The notes under the pieces are model-generated. The model saw only the letters and a list, made by a program, of their open reading frames with translations. It had not been told where the DNA came from and searched no databases. Below, in pieces: positions 24,929 through 33,775 of a stretch of DNA of 52,115 nucleotides; within the stretch, counting starts at the first letter, position 1; each line of letters starts with the position of its first letter. The translations under genes were made by a program, and so were the position numbers. The stretch is taken from the NCBI GenBank assembly GCA_028728195.1, contig JAQYUY010000053.1, forward strand, positions 1 through 52,115, given 5' to 3'. The DNA is from Endozoicomonas sp. (ex Botrylloides leachii) (lineage in GTDB: Bacteria > Pseudomonadota > Gammaproteobacteria > Pseudomonadales > Endozoicomonadaceae).

Positions 24929-25458
24929 CTGAGGCACTACGTCTGGGCACCTAGCTATGATAGTTAAACACTATCTGAGATGAATAATGAGCGCTACCAA
25001 GAAGAAGCCATCGGTTAGCCTGCTGGAAAAAGAGCTTACAACAGAAAACGCTCGCCTAAATCGTCAGTTGGTAGAGAATAAAACAGAGTTCAATAGATTA
25101 AAAACACGGCAGCCTACTTCGCGAAAAACTAGCAGTAGAGCGGTTTCAGTTCATGTTGGATAATAAGCAAAGCCTTAGCCTCAAGGCAGTATTTAGCAAA
25201 TTGCTAGCTAAATATAAGATGCCACAAAGTATGAGCTGAAAAGCTGATTGTTGGGACAACACCCGTGTGGAAAGCTTCTTACACGCTCTGAAGATGGCAA
25301 CCATAAACGATAGAACATTGATAAATAATCAGAATAATCAGCAGGCAGTGTTTCAATACATCAAAGAGTATCCATTGTTAGTGAACCGGATTATCTTTGA
25401 AAAGATAACCTTTTGTCTTCATGATGTTATTCTTTTCCATCGGCGTCTTTATTTTTAA
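24929..25458 (+). pseudogene. IS3-type element remnant
   Basis: A broken IS3-family transposase in several frames. The 5' part holds orfA-like pieces (SLLEKELTTENARLNRQL; then a frame with LREKLAVERFQFMLDNK, matching the end of OrfA and the start of OrfB). After an internal deletion comes the OrfB C-terminal end, KMPQSMS then an in-frame stop, then KADCWDNTRVESFLHALK, which matches the family motif GDCWDNAxxESFF. The 24929-24979 part is repeated at 27774-27824 with the same internal spacing. Confidence 0.75.
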
Positions 25459-25483
25459 ATAGGCAAATATGAGCGGCATAAAA

Positions 25484-27709
25484 TCAAGTACGTATATTTT
25501 TTAAGTAATCCCAAAATAAACTTAGCTCATCTGTATTATAGCGCTTGCTGTTTTTAAGTGATTGTTCATATAGCTTTTCAAGCTCACCAACGGTTGCGCG
25601 GTTATGCTTAATCATATTGGTAAAATAAGACGCTAGTTGTCTTAAAGTCAGTTGGTTGCTACTAACTACCTCGCTCAAAGCATTGTTCAGCGTTTCGGAA
25701 GTGATAAATTTTTTCTCCATCATCAAGTTAAGGTAAGTGGCTACTGTTGTTTCTTTTTCCTTTTGCAATGCACCTTGAATGCCAGAATAACTCATCCATA
25801 ATGGGTTTTTTAAAAGGTCATTTTTCTCTTGATCACTCATGTCTAGATTTTCTACACCGGTAAATAGCGCTTTAATGGGTTTTAGGCACCCACAGAGCAG
25901 TGCTATTAAAAGGCCAGAGGCTCCATTTTTTATTTCTGCTGTAACTAAATCCTTCAGAAATTTTGTATCACCTGTAAGACCTAAACTTTCTATGCCTTTA
26001 AAGAAAGCTTCGATAACCTTGGGATTCTCGTTTCGCATTGCCACAAAAAGGCCAGGGGTTCCGTCTTTTCTTTCTGCTGTCACTAAACCCTTCAGAAATT
26101 TTGTATCACCTGTAAGACCTAAACTTTCTATGCCTTTAAAGAAAGCTTCGATAACCTTGGGATTCTCGTTTCGCATTGCCACAAAAAGGCCAGGGGTTCC
26201 GTCTTTTCTTTCTGCTGTCACTAAACCCTTCAGAAACGCTTCATCATCGTCCAGACCTAAACTTTTTATGCCTTCAAAGAAAGCCGTGATAGTCTCTGGA
26301 TGCCCATTTTGCATTGCCACAAAAAGGCCAGGGGTTTCGTCTTTTCTTTCTGCTGTCACTAAATCCTTCAGAAACGCTTTATCATCGTCTAGACCTAAAC
26401 TTTTTATGCCTTCAAAGAAAGCCGTTATAGTCTCTGGATGCCCAAAGTGCATTGCCATAAACAGGCCAGGGGTTTCGTCTTTTCTTTCTGCTATCACTAA
26501 ACCCTTCAGAAACGCTTTATCATCGTCTAGGCCTAAACTTTTTATGCCTTCAAAGAAAGCCGTGATAGTCTCTGGATGCCCATTTTGCAGTGCCCAAAAA
26601 AGAGCAGGCGGACTGCTATCTGTAGTTTTTCCCCAAAAGATACGTTCTAGATGCCCTTGATCGTTACTATTAAGTTGGAGCTGAAGCTGTTTATACATGC
26701 AGTCTTTTGTATCTTGATTTCCTAGGTGGCCATGCCGTATTAATAAATGCATGATGCTAGCGTTGATACTTCCATTTATTTTAATCTGTGCATCACTTGC
26801 TTTTTTTACAGTATCCGTGGAATATAATAAGCCGCCATGGGCAGCATCTAATAAATATTGAGCTGCATCATTTGAATCAGGTATAAGATCTTTAATAGTG
26901 ATCTTTTTTAATGCTTCCAGATTCGATACAACTATCTGCTGCACTCGTATAGTTTCGTTAGGGTCATAAAAAGCCAATTTGAAACTCGAATCTGCTAGGC
27001 GCTCTATTGCTAAAGCCATGGTGTGATTTTCTGAATGAACTAGATAGTGCTTGCTATCCCCCTCATAGCTTAACTGTTGAGCGACTCGGTGGATAGAAAG
27101 CCCAATCGCCTGCCCTGCAAAATAATACGCTTCTTTAGCAATACCAGACCATATTGGTGTGTTGTATAGTTGTTCATTGGTAGGAATACTGGGGTGGCTG
27201 GCTATTTTATCTAGTGAATCTACGCCGGCAAACTTTTCCCCTTTTGCTACTGATGTTCCCTCTTGTATTTTTCCACCGAATACACCGGTGGCAAAGGCAT
27301 AGGCTAAATGACTACATGTAATGAGCTTTTGATCTTTTTTACTAGTGACCTTGCCATTGAAATTTGTTGCAAGACCTTTTGACTTATAGGCCAAGATCAA
27401 AGAGGAATCTACAGGCAGTTCACCAGCCGTGAGCTGGGTGAGTTCCGATTGTGGGTTAACACCGCTTCTGATGTATAACTCACGTGAAGGCTTCTGTTGA
27501 AGTAAATGAGTGACTTTGCGTTGCATTAGCGATGTAGTGGGGAGGGATGAAGCAGAAGCCGTTTTATCAGCAGCTGATAGATAGGTTTGTTCAGGGTCGA
27601 TTGCTTTAATTTGTCCACTGGCCTTGCCATTGCCATCAGAAGGTTCTTTTGTATTGGGTGGCGTTTCCCGGCTAAATATGCGTAATATTCTCCTGTAAAA
27701 CCCAACCAT
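25484..27709 (-). CDS. Putative ShET2/EspL-like cysteine protease effector with ankyrin-like repeats
   Basis: A 741-residue protein from the ATG at 27709. After a polar N-terminus (about 1-60), residues 60-290 carry a possible Cys-His-Asp triad in the order and spacing of ShET2/EspL-type effectors: Cys132 (ITCSHLAYAF), His229 (SENHTMALAI) and Asp249 (LAFYDPNET). Residues from about 390 to 620 contain about five to six tandem 46-residue units (for example GLFVAMRNENPKVIEAFFKG then IESLGLTGDTKFLKGL), which look like divergent ankyrin repeats. A helical C-terminus follows. There is no signal peptide, consistent with a type III or similar substrate. It is flanked on both sides by IS remnants. The protease family assignment rests on motif pattern only. 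Confidence 0.65.
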   Translation of the reverse strand: MVGFYRRILRIFSRETPPNTKEPSDGNGKASGQIKAIDPEQTYLSAADKTASASSLPTTSLMQRKVTHLLQQKPSRELYIRSGVNPQSELTQLTAGELPVDSSLILAYKSKGLATNFNGKVTSKKDQKLITCSHLAYAFATGVFGGKIQEGTSVAKGEKFAGVDSLDKIASHPSIPTNEQLYNTPIWSGIAKEAYYFAGQAIGLSIHRVAQQLSYEGDSKHYLVHSENHTMALAIERLADSSFKLAFYDPNETIRVQQIVVSNLEALKKITIKDLIPDSNDAAQYLLDAAHGGLLYSTDTVKKASDAQIKINGSINASIMHLLIRHGHLGNQDTKDCMYKQLQLQLNSNDQGHLERIFWGKTTDSSPPALFWALQNGHPETITAFFEGIKSLGLDDDKAFLKGLVIAERKDETPGLFMAMHFGHPETITAFFEGIKSLGLDDDKAFLKDLVTAERKDETPGLFVAMQNGHPETITAFFEGIKSLGLDDDEAFLKGLVTAERKDGTPGLFVAMRNENPKVIEAFFKGIESLGLTGDTKFLKGLVTAERKDGTPGLFVAMRNENPKVIEAFFKGIESLGLTGDTKFLKDLVTAEIKNGASGLLIALLCGCLKPIKALFTGVENLDMSDQEKNDLLKNPLWMSYSGIQGALQKEKETTVATYLNLMMEKKFITSETLNNALSEVVSSNQLTLRQLASYFTNMIKHNRATVGELEKLYEQSLKNSKRYNTDELSLFWDYLKNIRT
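25940..26640. repeat. 138-bp tandem repeats inside the putative effector gene
   Basis: In-frame repeats with a period of 138 bases. The shared string AGGCCAGGGGTT recurs at about 26050, 26188, 26326 and 26464. Two neighbouring units (about 25952-26090 and 26090-26228) are almost identical in DNA. Those toward 26600 fall into a second, mutually similar group. This indicates recent duplication or gene conversion. Confidence 0.85.
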
Positions 27710-27773
27710 CACAATAACCCTATTTTATCTAAAATGATTACATCGACGAGTGGGCAGACTAACTTTAATTGAC

Positions 27774-28030
27774 CTGAGGCACTCCTTTTAGGAATCTCCC
27801 TATGATTGTTAAACACTATCTGAGGTGCGCTATCAAAGTATTCAGAGAAGAAGCTCTGAAGCTGGCGCTATGTCAATATCAGCGCTTAAAGGGAGTCATC
27901 TGTCCCGAAGGACCTCGAAGAGAAAATCAAGTGTTTTCTGGATGTTACTTTGCCAGAAATAAGGGCTTGATTAGAGGGCAGAATGAATGACAATGTTCAT
28001 AGGCTAAATCCTACATCTTGAATTCACCTG
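27774..28030 (+). pseudogene. Mosaic IS remnant: IS3-like 5' end joined to IS630-like 3' end
   Basis: Positions 27774-27824 repeat 24929-24979 (CTGAGGCACT, then 27 bases from its start TATGATTGTTAAACACTATC). An OrfA-like stretch reads VFREEALKLALCQYQRLKG. Positions 27919-28030 match 23049-23155, the IS630-type end (AGAAAATCAAG, TTTCTGGATGTTA, TTGCCAGAAATA, CTTGAATTCAC). It is not functional: it is scrap from two element types fused upstream of the effector gene. Confidence 0.65.
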
Positions 28031-28140
28031 AATATAGTATTTATGCTATGCCTATCAGTGTAAGCTAGCAGGCAAGCTTGGTATAATTCTTCTTTATTAA
28101 AGCATTATTTAGAACGTCGTCTATTTTTCAGGAAGTAGTT

Positions 28141-29433
28141 ATGTGCCAACAAAGCTTCAACCAAGCACTGCTTGATTTTCTCCATGCATCCCCTACCCCT
28201 TATCATGCAGTGAAAAATATGAGTGATATTTTGGATGCCAATGGCTTTCAGAAGTTGCTGGAAGGTGAAAGCTGGTCATTGAAAAGTAAGGGGCGCTACT
28301 ATGTAACTCGAAATGATGCTTCCATTGTGGCTTTTTGTATCGGTGATCATAACAAAGGCATGCGCATGGTCGGTGCACATACAGACTCTCCATGCCTAAA
28401 AGTCAAACCACAGCCTGAAATTACTAAACACAATTACCTGCAATTGGGTGTTGAAGTTTATGGTGGTGCTTTGCTGACGCCATGGTTTGACCGGGATTTG
28501 TCTTTGGCTGGCAGGGTACAGTATCTGTCTACTGATAACATATTAACAAGCCAGCTGATCAATTTTGAAAAAGCTATTGCGGTGATTCCAAATCTGGCCA
28601 TTCATCTTAATCGAGAAGCAAATAAGAAACATTCTGTGAATCCCCAGACTGACATTCCACCGATTTTATTCCCCATGGCTAAGAATGAAAAAGTTAACTT
28701 CAAGGATACGTTAAAGCAACAACTGATTAGTCAGGGAAATAAAGACTGTCAAGACGTCATGGCGTTTGATCTATCTTTCTATGATGTAAACCGCCCGGCT
28801 ATCATTGGTCTGCGTGATGATTTTATTGCCAGTGCGCGTTTAGATAACTTGCTGAGTACTTATGTGGGGCTCTATGCACTGATTAATCATAAAGACGGGG
28901 ATGCCACAGCATTGCTAGTTAGTAATGATCATGAAGAAGTAGGGAGTCAATCAGCTACAGGGGCGCAAGGGCCTTTCCTGAAAAATGTATTGGAACGTAT
29001 AGTTGGCACCGGTGAGAGGCTAACGCAGGTAATGAGCCGGTCAATGCTTATTTCAACGGACAACGCTCATGGGATACACCCCAACTATAATAGTCGTCAT
29101 GATAGCAATCATGGACCGATCATAAATAAAGGCGTAGTACTAAAAAGTAACGCTAACCAGCGTTATGCCAGCAATGATGAAACGATTAGTTTATTTACTT
29201 TACTGAGCCAAAAAGTCAATGCGCCGGTACAACATTTTGTCACCCGAACAGACTTAGGCTGTGGCAGCACCATTGGTCCATTAACGGCCAGTATGTTGGG
29301 TCTGAAAACGCTGGATGTTGGTCTTCCTACGTTTGCTATGCACTCTATTCGTGAGCTGGCCGGAACTAAAGATGCTTATGAATTAGTCACGATACTGAAT
29401 GAATTTTTCCAATTGAGAGAGTTACCATTCTAA
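28141..29433 (+). CDS. apeB: M18 family aspartyl aminopeptidase
   Basis: A cytoplasmic zinc aminopeptidase that removes N-terminal acidic residues, probably as a dodecamer. Conserved motifs: FLHASPTPYHAV near the N-terminus, metal ligands in GAHTDSPCLKVKP and DHEEVGSQ, DNLLSTY, STDNAHGIHPNY, and GCGSTIGPLTASMLG near the C-terminus. The 430 residues match bacterial M18 proteins. The ATG has an AGGAAG ribosome-binding site eight bases upstream. Downstream are a possible small membrane protein and prc; upstream is an IS remnant. Confidence 0.95.
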   Translation: MCQQSFNQALLDFLHASPTPYHAVKNMSDILDANGFQKLLEGESWSLKSKGRYYVTRNDASIVAFCIGDHNKGMRMVGAHTDSPCLKVKPQPEITKHNYLQLGVEVYGGALLTPWFDRDLSLAGRVQYLSTDNILTSQLINFEKAIAVIPNLAIHLNREANKKHSVNPQTDIPPILFPMAKNEKVNFKDTLKQQLISQGNKDCQDVMAFDLSFYDVNRPAIIGLRDDFIASARLDNLLSTYVGLYALINHKDGDATALLVSNDHEEVGSQSATGAQGPFLKNVLERIVGTGERLTQVMSRSMLISTDNAHGIHPNYNSRHDSNHGPIINKGVVLKSNANQRYASNDETISLFTLLSQKVNAPVQHFVTRTDLGCGSTIGPLTASMLGLKTLDVGLPTFAMHSIRELAGTKDAYELVTILNEFFQLRELPF

Positions 29434-29467
29434 CCTGAGTTATTAATAAATTATCTCAACCATTGTG

Positions 29468-29501
29468 TTGACAATATATAAACAGTCACGATTAGTATAA
29501 A
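29468..29501 (+). promoter_or_regulatory. Candidate promoter upstream of a small ORF
   Basis: A perfect TTGACA at 29468-29473. Possible -10 boxes are TAGTAT (29493-29498, 19-base spacer) or TATAAA (29496-29501, spacer too long). Neither spacing is ideal. It precedes the 31-residue ORF at 29522 and could also serve prc. Confidence 0.3.
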
Positions 29502-29521
29502 ATAGTCGAACTAGGGAGTGG

Positions 29522-29617
29522 ATGACCCTTTGCTGCTTGAGTTTCTTATTGAGTGTCATACTGCTGGCCTTTTGCTATATAAGAAAAGTGGCACAGGCCG
29601 CATTGCGGCATCAATAA
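29522..29617 (+). CDS. Possible 31-residue single-pass membrane protein
   Basis: A small ORF, MTLCCLSFLLSVILLAFCYI, then a basic tail RKVAQAALRHQ. One hydrophobic helix followed by positive residues fits a small inner-membrane protein. GGGAG lies three bases before the ATG, a little close. TTGACA lies about 50 bases upstream. GTTATAG/CTATAAC forms a hairpin at about 29618-29638. It is the only coding candidate in the 371-base gap between apeB and prc. I recognise no homologue. Confidence 0.35.
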   Translation: MTLCCLSFLLSVILLAFCYIRKVAQAALRHQ

Positions 29618-29804
29618 GTTATAGGAATAAGCTATAACAAAATGATAGGTAGTCGGACTACAGTTATACTCATTATGATTTAGCGCTATATCGACTAAGA
29701 CATTATGTAACGGGCTGCTTATGATCTTTTATGCAAAGCCGCTGAGCTACACGATGTTCTAAAGGGATTCTTAATAGACACTATAACACGGGGCTTCAAC
29801 ATAC

Positions 29805-31910
29805 ATGAGATCGTTTTTGCAGCTTGCTAGACAGATGACGCTGGTACTGCTCTCGTTTATTTTATTGACCTCCTCAGCATTTGCTGCCTCCCCAGACTTA
29901 AATAAGCCCCTACCTAAACTTAGCGCTAACCTTCAGCAGGCTATTGCTAGTGTGAATGCGGTACAAATTCTGGATAGGAATCATTATGGTAAAGTAAATC
30001 TTGATCAGGCAAGCGGGGAAAAAGCCTTTGATCGTTATATTGAGCGCCTTGATCCTAATCGCAGCTTCTTTACTCAGAAAGATATTAATGGCTTTGCCCC
30101 GTACAAAGAAGGCTTGTCTAAAGCATTGAAAAATGGCAACTTAAAGCCCGCCTTTGCTATTTTTAATCGTTATCGAAAGCGCACAGAAGAACGTGCACGC
30201 TTTATGTTGGCTGAACTGAATAAAGGTGCTAGTGCATTTGACTTCAACCTCAATGAAAAACTGCTCATTGATCGCAAGGAAGCCCCCTGGCCAAAAAATA
30301 AAAAGGCGTTGCATAAGCTCTGGCACAAACAGTTAAAGAACAGTTTGTTAACACTGATACTGAATAATAAGACTAATAAAGAGGCTATTGATCAGTTGGT
30401 TCGACGTAATAAAAACTTATTAAGGCGGTTGTATCAAAGCAAGAGTGAGGATGCATTTCAAACCTATATTAATGCTTTTACGGCTATTTACGACCCTCAT
30501 ACCCAATATTTTTCACCTCAAACGGCTGAAAACTTTGATATTAATATGAGTCTGTCGCTTGAAGGTATCGGTGCGGTTTTACAGTCAGAAGATGAACATA
30601 CTAAAGTGGTCAGCGTCGTAACGGGTGGACCCGCAGAAAAAGCGGGGCAGCTTAAACCCGGTGATAAGATCATCGGCGTGGCTCAAGGAAAAAAAGGCGC
30701 ATTTGAAGATATTGTAGGCATGCGACTTGATGATGCAGTGAAGTTAATTAGAGGACCAAAAAATACGCTGGTGCGCTTAGAAGTGATACCCAATACCAGC
30801 AAAGACGGCCGAACTCATATCTACAATATTACGCGTGATAAAGTAAAGCTGGAGGACCAAGATGCTAAAAGTCGAATTATTACTCTAGAAGATAAGGGGA
30901 AAAAACAGAAAATAGGCGTTATTGAATTACCGACTTTCTATGTTGACTTTAAAGCAGCACAGGCAGGTGACCCTAACTATAAAAGCACAACCCGTGATGT
31001 CCGTAGACTGATCAATAACCTTAAAAAACAAAATATTGAAGGCTTAATTATTGATCTTCGAGGTAATGGTGGTGGTTCACTACAAGAAGCTAATGACTTA
31101 ACGGGGTTATTTATTGATCATGGACCTACAGTTATTGTCAAAGATAGCAGAGGCCGGATTGATATACAGAAAGATAATGTGCCGGGTCAAGTTTACAGTG
31201 GGCCGATGGTAGTTATGATTGATCGCCTCAGTGCTTCAGCATCAGAAATCTTTGCTGGCGCTATGCAAGATTACGGACGTGCGCTGGTTATTGGCAGTCA
31301 AAGTTACGGTAAAGGTACAGTTCAGAGCATACAGCCGCTGAACTATGGGCAGTTGAAATACACACTGGCTAAGTTTTACCGAGTATCTGGTAAAAGCACA
31401 CAAAATAAAGGTGTTCTGCCTGATATTAAATTCCCTTCGCTCTATGATGGCCAAGATATTGGTGAGCGAACCTTACCCGATGCGCTTCCTTGGGATACTA
31501 TTCCTGCGGTTAAGTATAAAACGTATGTTAATTTCACTCCTTACCTGAAAACACTAAGAGAAAAGCACGAAAAACGTACAGTAAAAGCAGCGGATTTTAT
31601 TTACCTAAAAGAAATAAAAGACTATCTCGCTAGTTATGAGAAAAAGAAAACTGTTTCGCTTAATGAGAAAAAACGAAGGTTACAACTCAATACCATGCGT
31701 AGTAAGCGTCTGGCTATAGAAAACCGCTTACGTAAAGCTCATGGAGAAAAGTTGTTGAATAATTTAGATGAACTGGAAGATAGTCAAGCAGATAACGCGA
31801 ATAATAAGAAAGATAAGAACAAGAATAAGCCCGATCCTTTCTTGAAAGAAGCCGGCTTAATTTTGACTGATTATCTCGCGCTCAAGCAGCCCCACAAGCT
31901 ACAGAGCTGA
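29805..31910 (+). CDS. prc: Tail-specific periplasmic protease Prc
   Basis: An S41-family protease that degrades misfolded and tagged periplasmic proteins and trims cell-wall enzymes. It has a signal peptide (MTLVLLSFILLTSSAFA), an N-terminal helical domain, a PDZ domain (SLEGIGAVLQ to AEKAGQLKPGDKIIGV), and a catalytic core with the middle Ser of SASASEIFAGAMQDYGRALV and a Lys 25 residues later in YGKGTVQ. A basic C-terminal domain follows (DUF3340 type). Length is 701 residues, near the E. coli 682. No defect is seen. Confidence 0.95.
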   Translation: MRSFLQLARQMTLVLLSFILLTSSAFAASPDLNKPLPKLSANLQQAIASVNAVQILDRNHYGKVNLDQASGEKAFDRYIERLDPNRSFFTQKDINGFAPYKEGLSKALKNGNLKPAFAIFNRYRKRTEERARFMLAELNKGASAFDFNLNEKLLIDRKEAPWPKNKKALHKLWHKQLKNSLLTLILNNKTNKEAIDQLVRRNKNLLRRLYQSKSEDAFQTYINAFTAIYDPHTQYFSPQTAENFDINMSLSLEGIGAVLQSEDEHTKVVSVVTGGPAEKAGQLKPGDKIIGVAQGKKGAFEDIVGMRLDDAVKLIRGPKNTLVRLEVIPNTSKDGRTHIYNITRDKVKLEDQDAKSRIITLEDKGKKQKIGVIELPTFYVDFKAAQAGDPNYKSTTRDVRRLINNLKKQNIEGLIIDLRGNGGGSLQEANDLTGLFIDHGPTVIVKDSRGRIDIQKDNVPGQVYSGPMVVMIDRLSASASEIFAGAMQDYGRALVIGSQSYGKGTVQSIQPLNYGQLKYTLAKFYRVSGKSTQNKGVLPDIKFPSLYDGQDIGERTLPDALPWDTIPAVKYKTYVNFTPYLKTLREKHEKRTVKAADFIYLKEIKDYLASYEKKKTVSLNEKKRRLQLNTMRSKRLAIENRLRKAHGEKLLNNLDELEDSQADNANNKKDKNKNKPDPFLKEAGLILTDYLALKQPHKLQS

Positions 31911-32023
31911 TAATATGTTAGTCATTTCTAGGTGCTATGGAACATTATAATAGGGGGGGCTGTTCATGGTTTTGTGTGAGCAGCCACTCAATATATTGGT
32001 TAACAGTCTTTGTAGATAACCTT

Positions 32024-33472
32024 TTACTGAGAGATTTTTCTACGATAGGCATACATATCGGCTAGTTTCGCATCAAGTTTTGCTCGCACTATATCATTGT
32101 TTCCTGCTAGCTGCTGTGCCCTTTTTATATAATTAATGGCTTCATTCAGATTACCGTTTAAGAAGAAATACTCAGCTCTTGCCTGATAGAGGCCGAGAAT
32201 ATTATGAGCTTGACTTTCAGCCTCTGCTAGAGCATACCAAATATCAGGGTCTTGCGGGCGTTGACGGCTTAGTGTTAGCAGCACGTCTCTAGCTGCTTTA
32301 TAGTGTTTTTGCTTGCTTAAAATATCTGCTTTTAAGGAGAGCAATGGATAATAATTGAGATAAATATCCAGTTGCTGATTTACTTTTTTTAAGGCAATGT
32401 CTGACTTATTAGATGCAGTATCTAGCCGTATTTGCGCCATAATGTAATATAAATTATTGGGTGCTTTCTTCAGTAATATAGCAAGCTGTTTTGCTGCAAT
32501 ATGAAAATCGCCAAGGCGTGTTGCGGTTATGGCAATGCCGTATCGGGTAGCATCAGGAGAGTTGCTACGCCCAGTATTTAAATCGGTGGTCAGCTGTGCA
32601 AGCAGAGCTTTGAGATTGTCAGAACTGATGATAATAGTTCGCATTTGCATCAGAGGGTAACTATTTGAGTGTTTGGTGGGTACGGCATGCATTTGAGCAG
32701 CTCTGGCGCGGGCATCAGCAATCCGGTTTTCTGTTACAGGGTGCGTAGATAAGAACTCAGGAAGTGCATGGCTATAATGGCTTGATCTGTCCATTTCGGC
32801 AAAAACATTAGCCATAGCATTCGGGTTAAAACCTGCTCGTGCAAGCGTTTTAATACCAATATTATCAGCTTCGCGTTCAAATTGACGACTAAAGCTAAGG
32901 TGGCTACTTTGAAAGCCAGCGATGGAAGAAGAAAGTGCAGCAACGCCAGCATTGGCGCTTCCGGCTGCAATTAGAATGATTGAAGCTAAAACAGAAGCGG
33001 CTATGGGTAATCGCTGTTGGCGTGCTTCTTCTAAATTTCGTGCAAAATGGCGCTGGCTCAGGTGAGCTAACTCGTGTGCCAATACAGCGGCAAACTGCCC
33101 TTCTGTTTGCGCATTAAGAAATAGTCCAGTGTTAACGCCGACAATACCACCGGGTGCGGCGAATGCGTTAATGGTCTGATTTTTAATTAGTAATGGGCTT
33201 AATCGATGATCAGTGAGATCACTGGCTTCCGCAAGCCGAGACAGCAAACGTTCTAGGTAATTTTTCAGTATGGGGTCACTGACAGTAGGGGTTTGACTGC
33301 GAATAACTTTCAGGTAGGTTTGACCCAGCTCATATTCTTGTTGTGGTGATATAATACCAGAGGTTGAGTCCCCTAAACTGGGCAGGTTTTGCTCGTTAAC
33401 TAGCGCTAGAGCAGGAGATACTGCTAGCCAACCGCTTATTAACAGGGCAGTTAAAAAACCCCGTTGTTTCAT
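32024..33472 (-). CDS. bepA: Outer-membrane assembly metalloprotease/chaperone BepA
   Basis: A periplasmic M48 zinc metallopeptidase that helps assemble or degrade LptD and interacts with the BAM complex. A signal peptide (FLTALLISGWLAVSPALA) is followed by the zinc motif HELAHLSQRH and a downstream FEREADNIG with the third ligand. The C-terminal half is a TPR array (for example DIWYALAEAESQAHNILGLY). The ATG at 33472 gives 482 residues; longer in-frame starts would put 20 residues before the signal peptide. It is divergent from perM, its neighbour in E. coli as well. Confidence 0.93.
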   Translation of the reverse strand: MKQRGFLTALLISGWLAVSPALALVNEQNLPSLGDSTSGIISPQQEYELGQTYLKVIRSQTPTVSDPILKNYLERLLSRLAEASDLTDHRLSPLLIKNQTINAFAAPGGIVGVNTGLFLNAQTEGQFAAVLAHELAHLSQRHFARNLEEARQQRLPIAASVLASIILIAAGSANAGVAALSSSIAGFQSSHLSFSRQFEREADNIGIKTLARAGFNPNAMANVFAEMDRSSHYSHALPEFLSTHPVTENRIADARARAAQMHAVPTKHSNSYPLMQMRTIIISSDNLKALLAQLTTDLNTGRSNSPDATRYGIAITATRLGDFHIAAKQLAILLKKAPNNLYYIMAQIRLDTASNKSDIALKKVNQQLDIYLNYYPLLSLKADILSKQKHYKAARDVLLTLSRQRPQDPDIWYALAEAESQAHNILGLYQARAEYFFLNGNLNEAINYIKRAQQLAGNNDIVRAKLDAKLADMYAYRRKISQ

Positions 33473-33775
33473 AAGATATCCATATATATGTATTCTGAGG
33501 TACACTCTACCTTTAAAGATTAGCAGGCTCAAGGCACTTTAATACCAATAAATGCATCAATAGATAGCATGATGAGGGCTGCACCTTCGTGTGGCTACCC
33601 ATAAAGGTGAACGTTGCTTTCTCTTTTCATGCTACACCACTGATATCACAATAGTACTGTTTTACTCTTTTATTCATTGAGCAGCTAGCCATTTTAGAGT
33701 GTATGTTGTCTATAGCGGGTTAGGAAACCAGCAATAGTTGATTTTAAAACAGTGGCTTAAAAGTTAGGAGGGGCA

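Noticed and set aside
25940..26640. Tandem repeats considered as a CRISPR array
   Set aside because: The period is 138 bases, there are no distinct spacers, and the repeats are in frame within a long coding sequence.
25839..26660. 273-codon frame opposite the effector repeats
   Set aside because: A shadow of the tandem 138-bp repeats, kept open because the period is a multiple of three; no start signal.
29640..29800. Possible tRNA-like fold before prc
   Set aside because: No T-loop GTTCGA-type motif and no acceptor stem could be paired.
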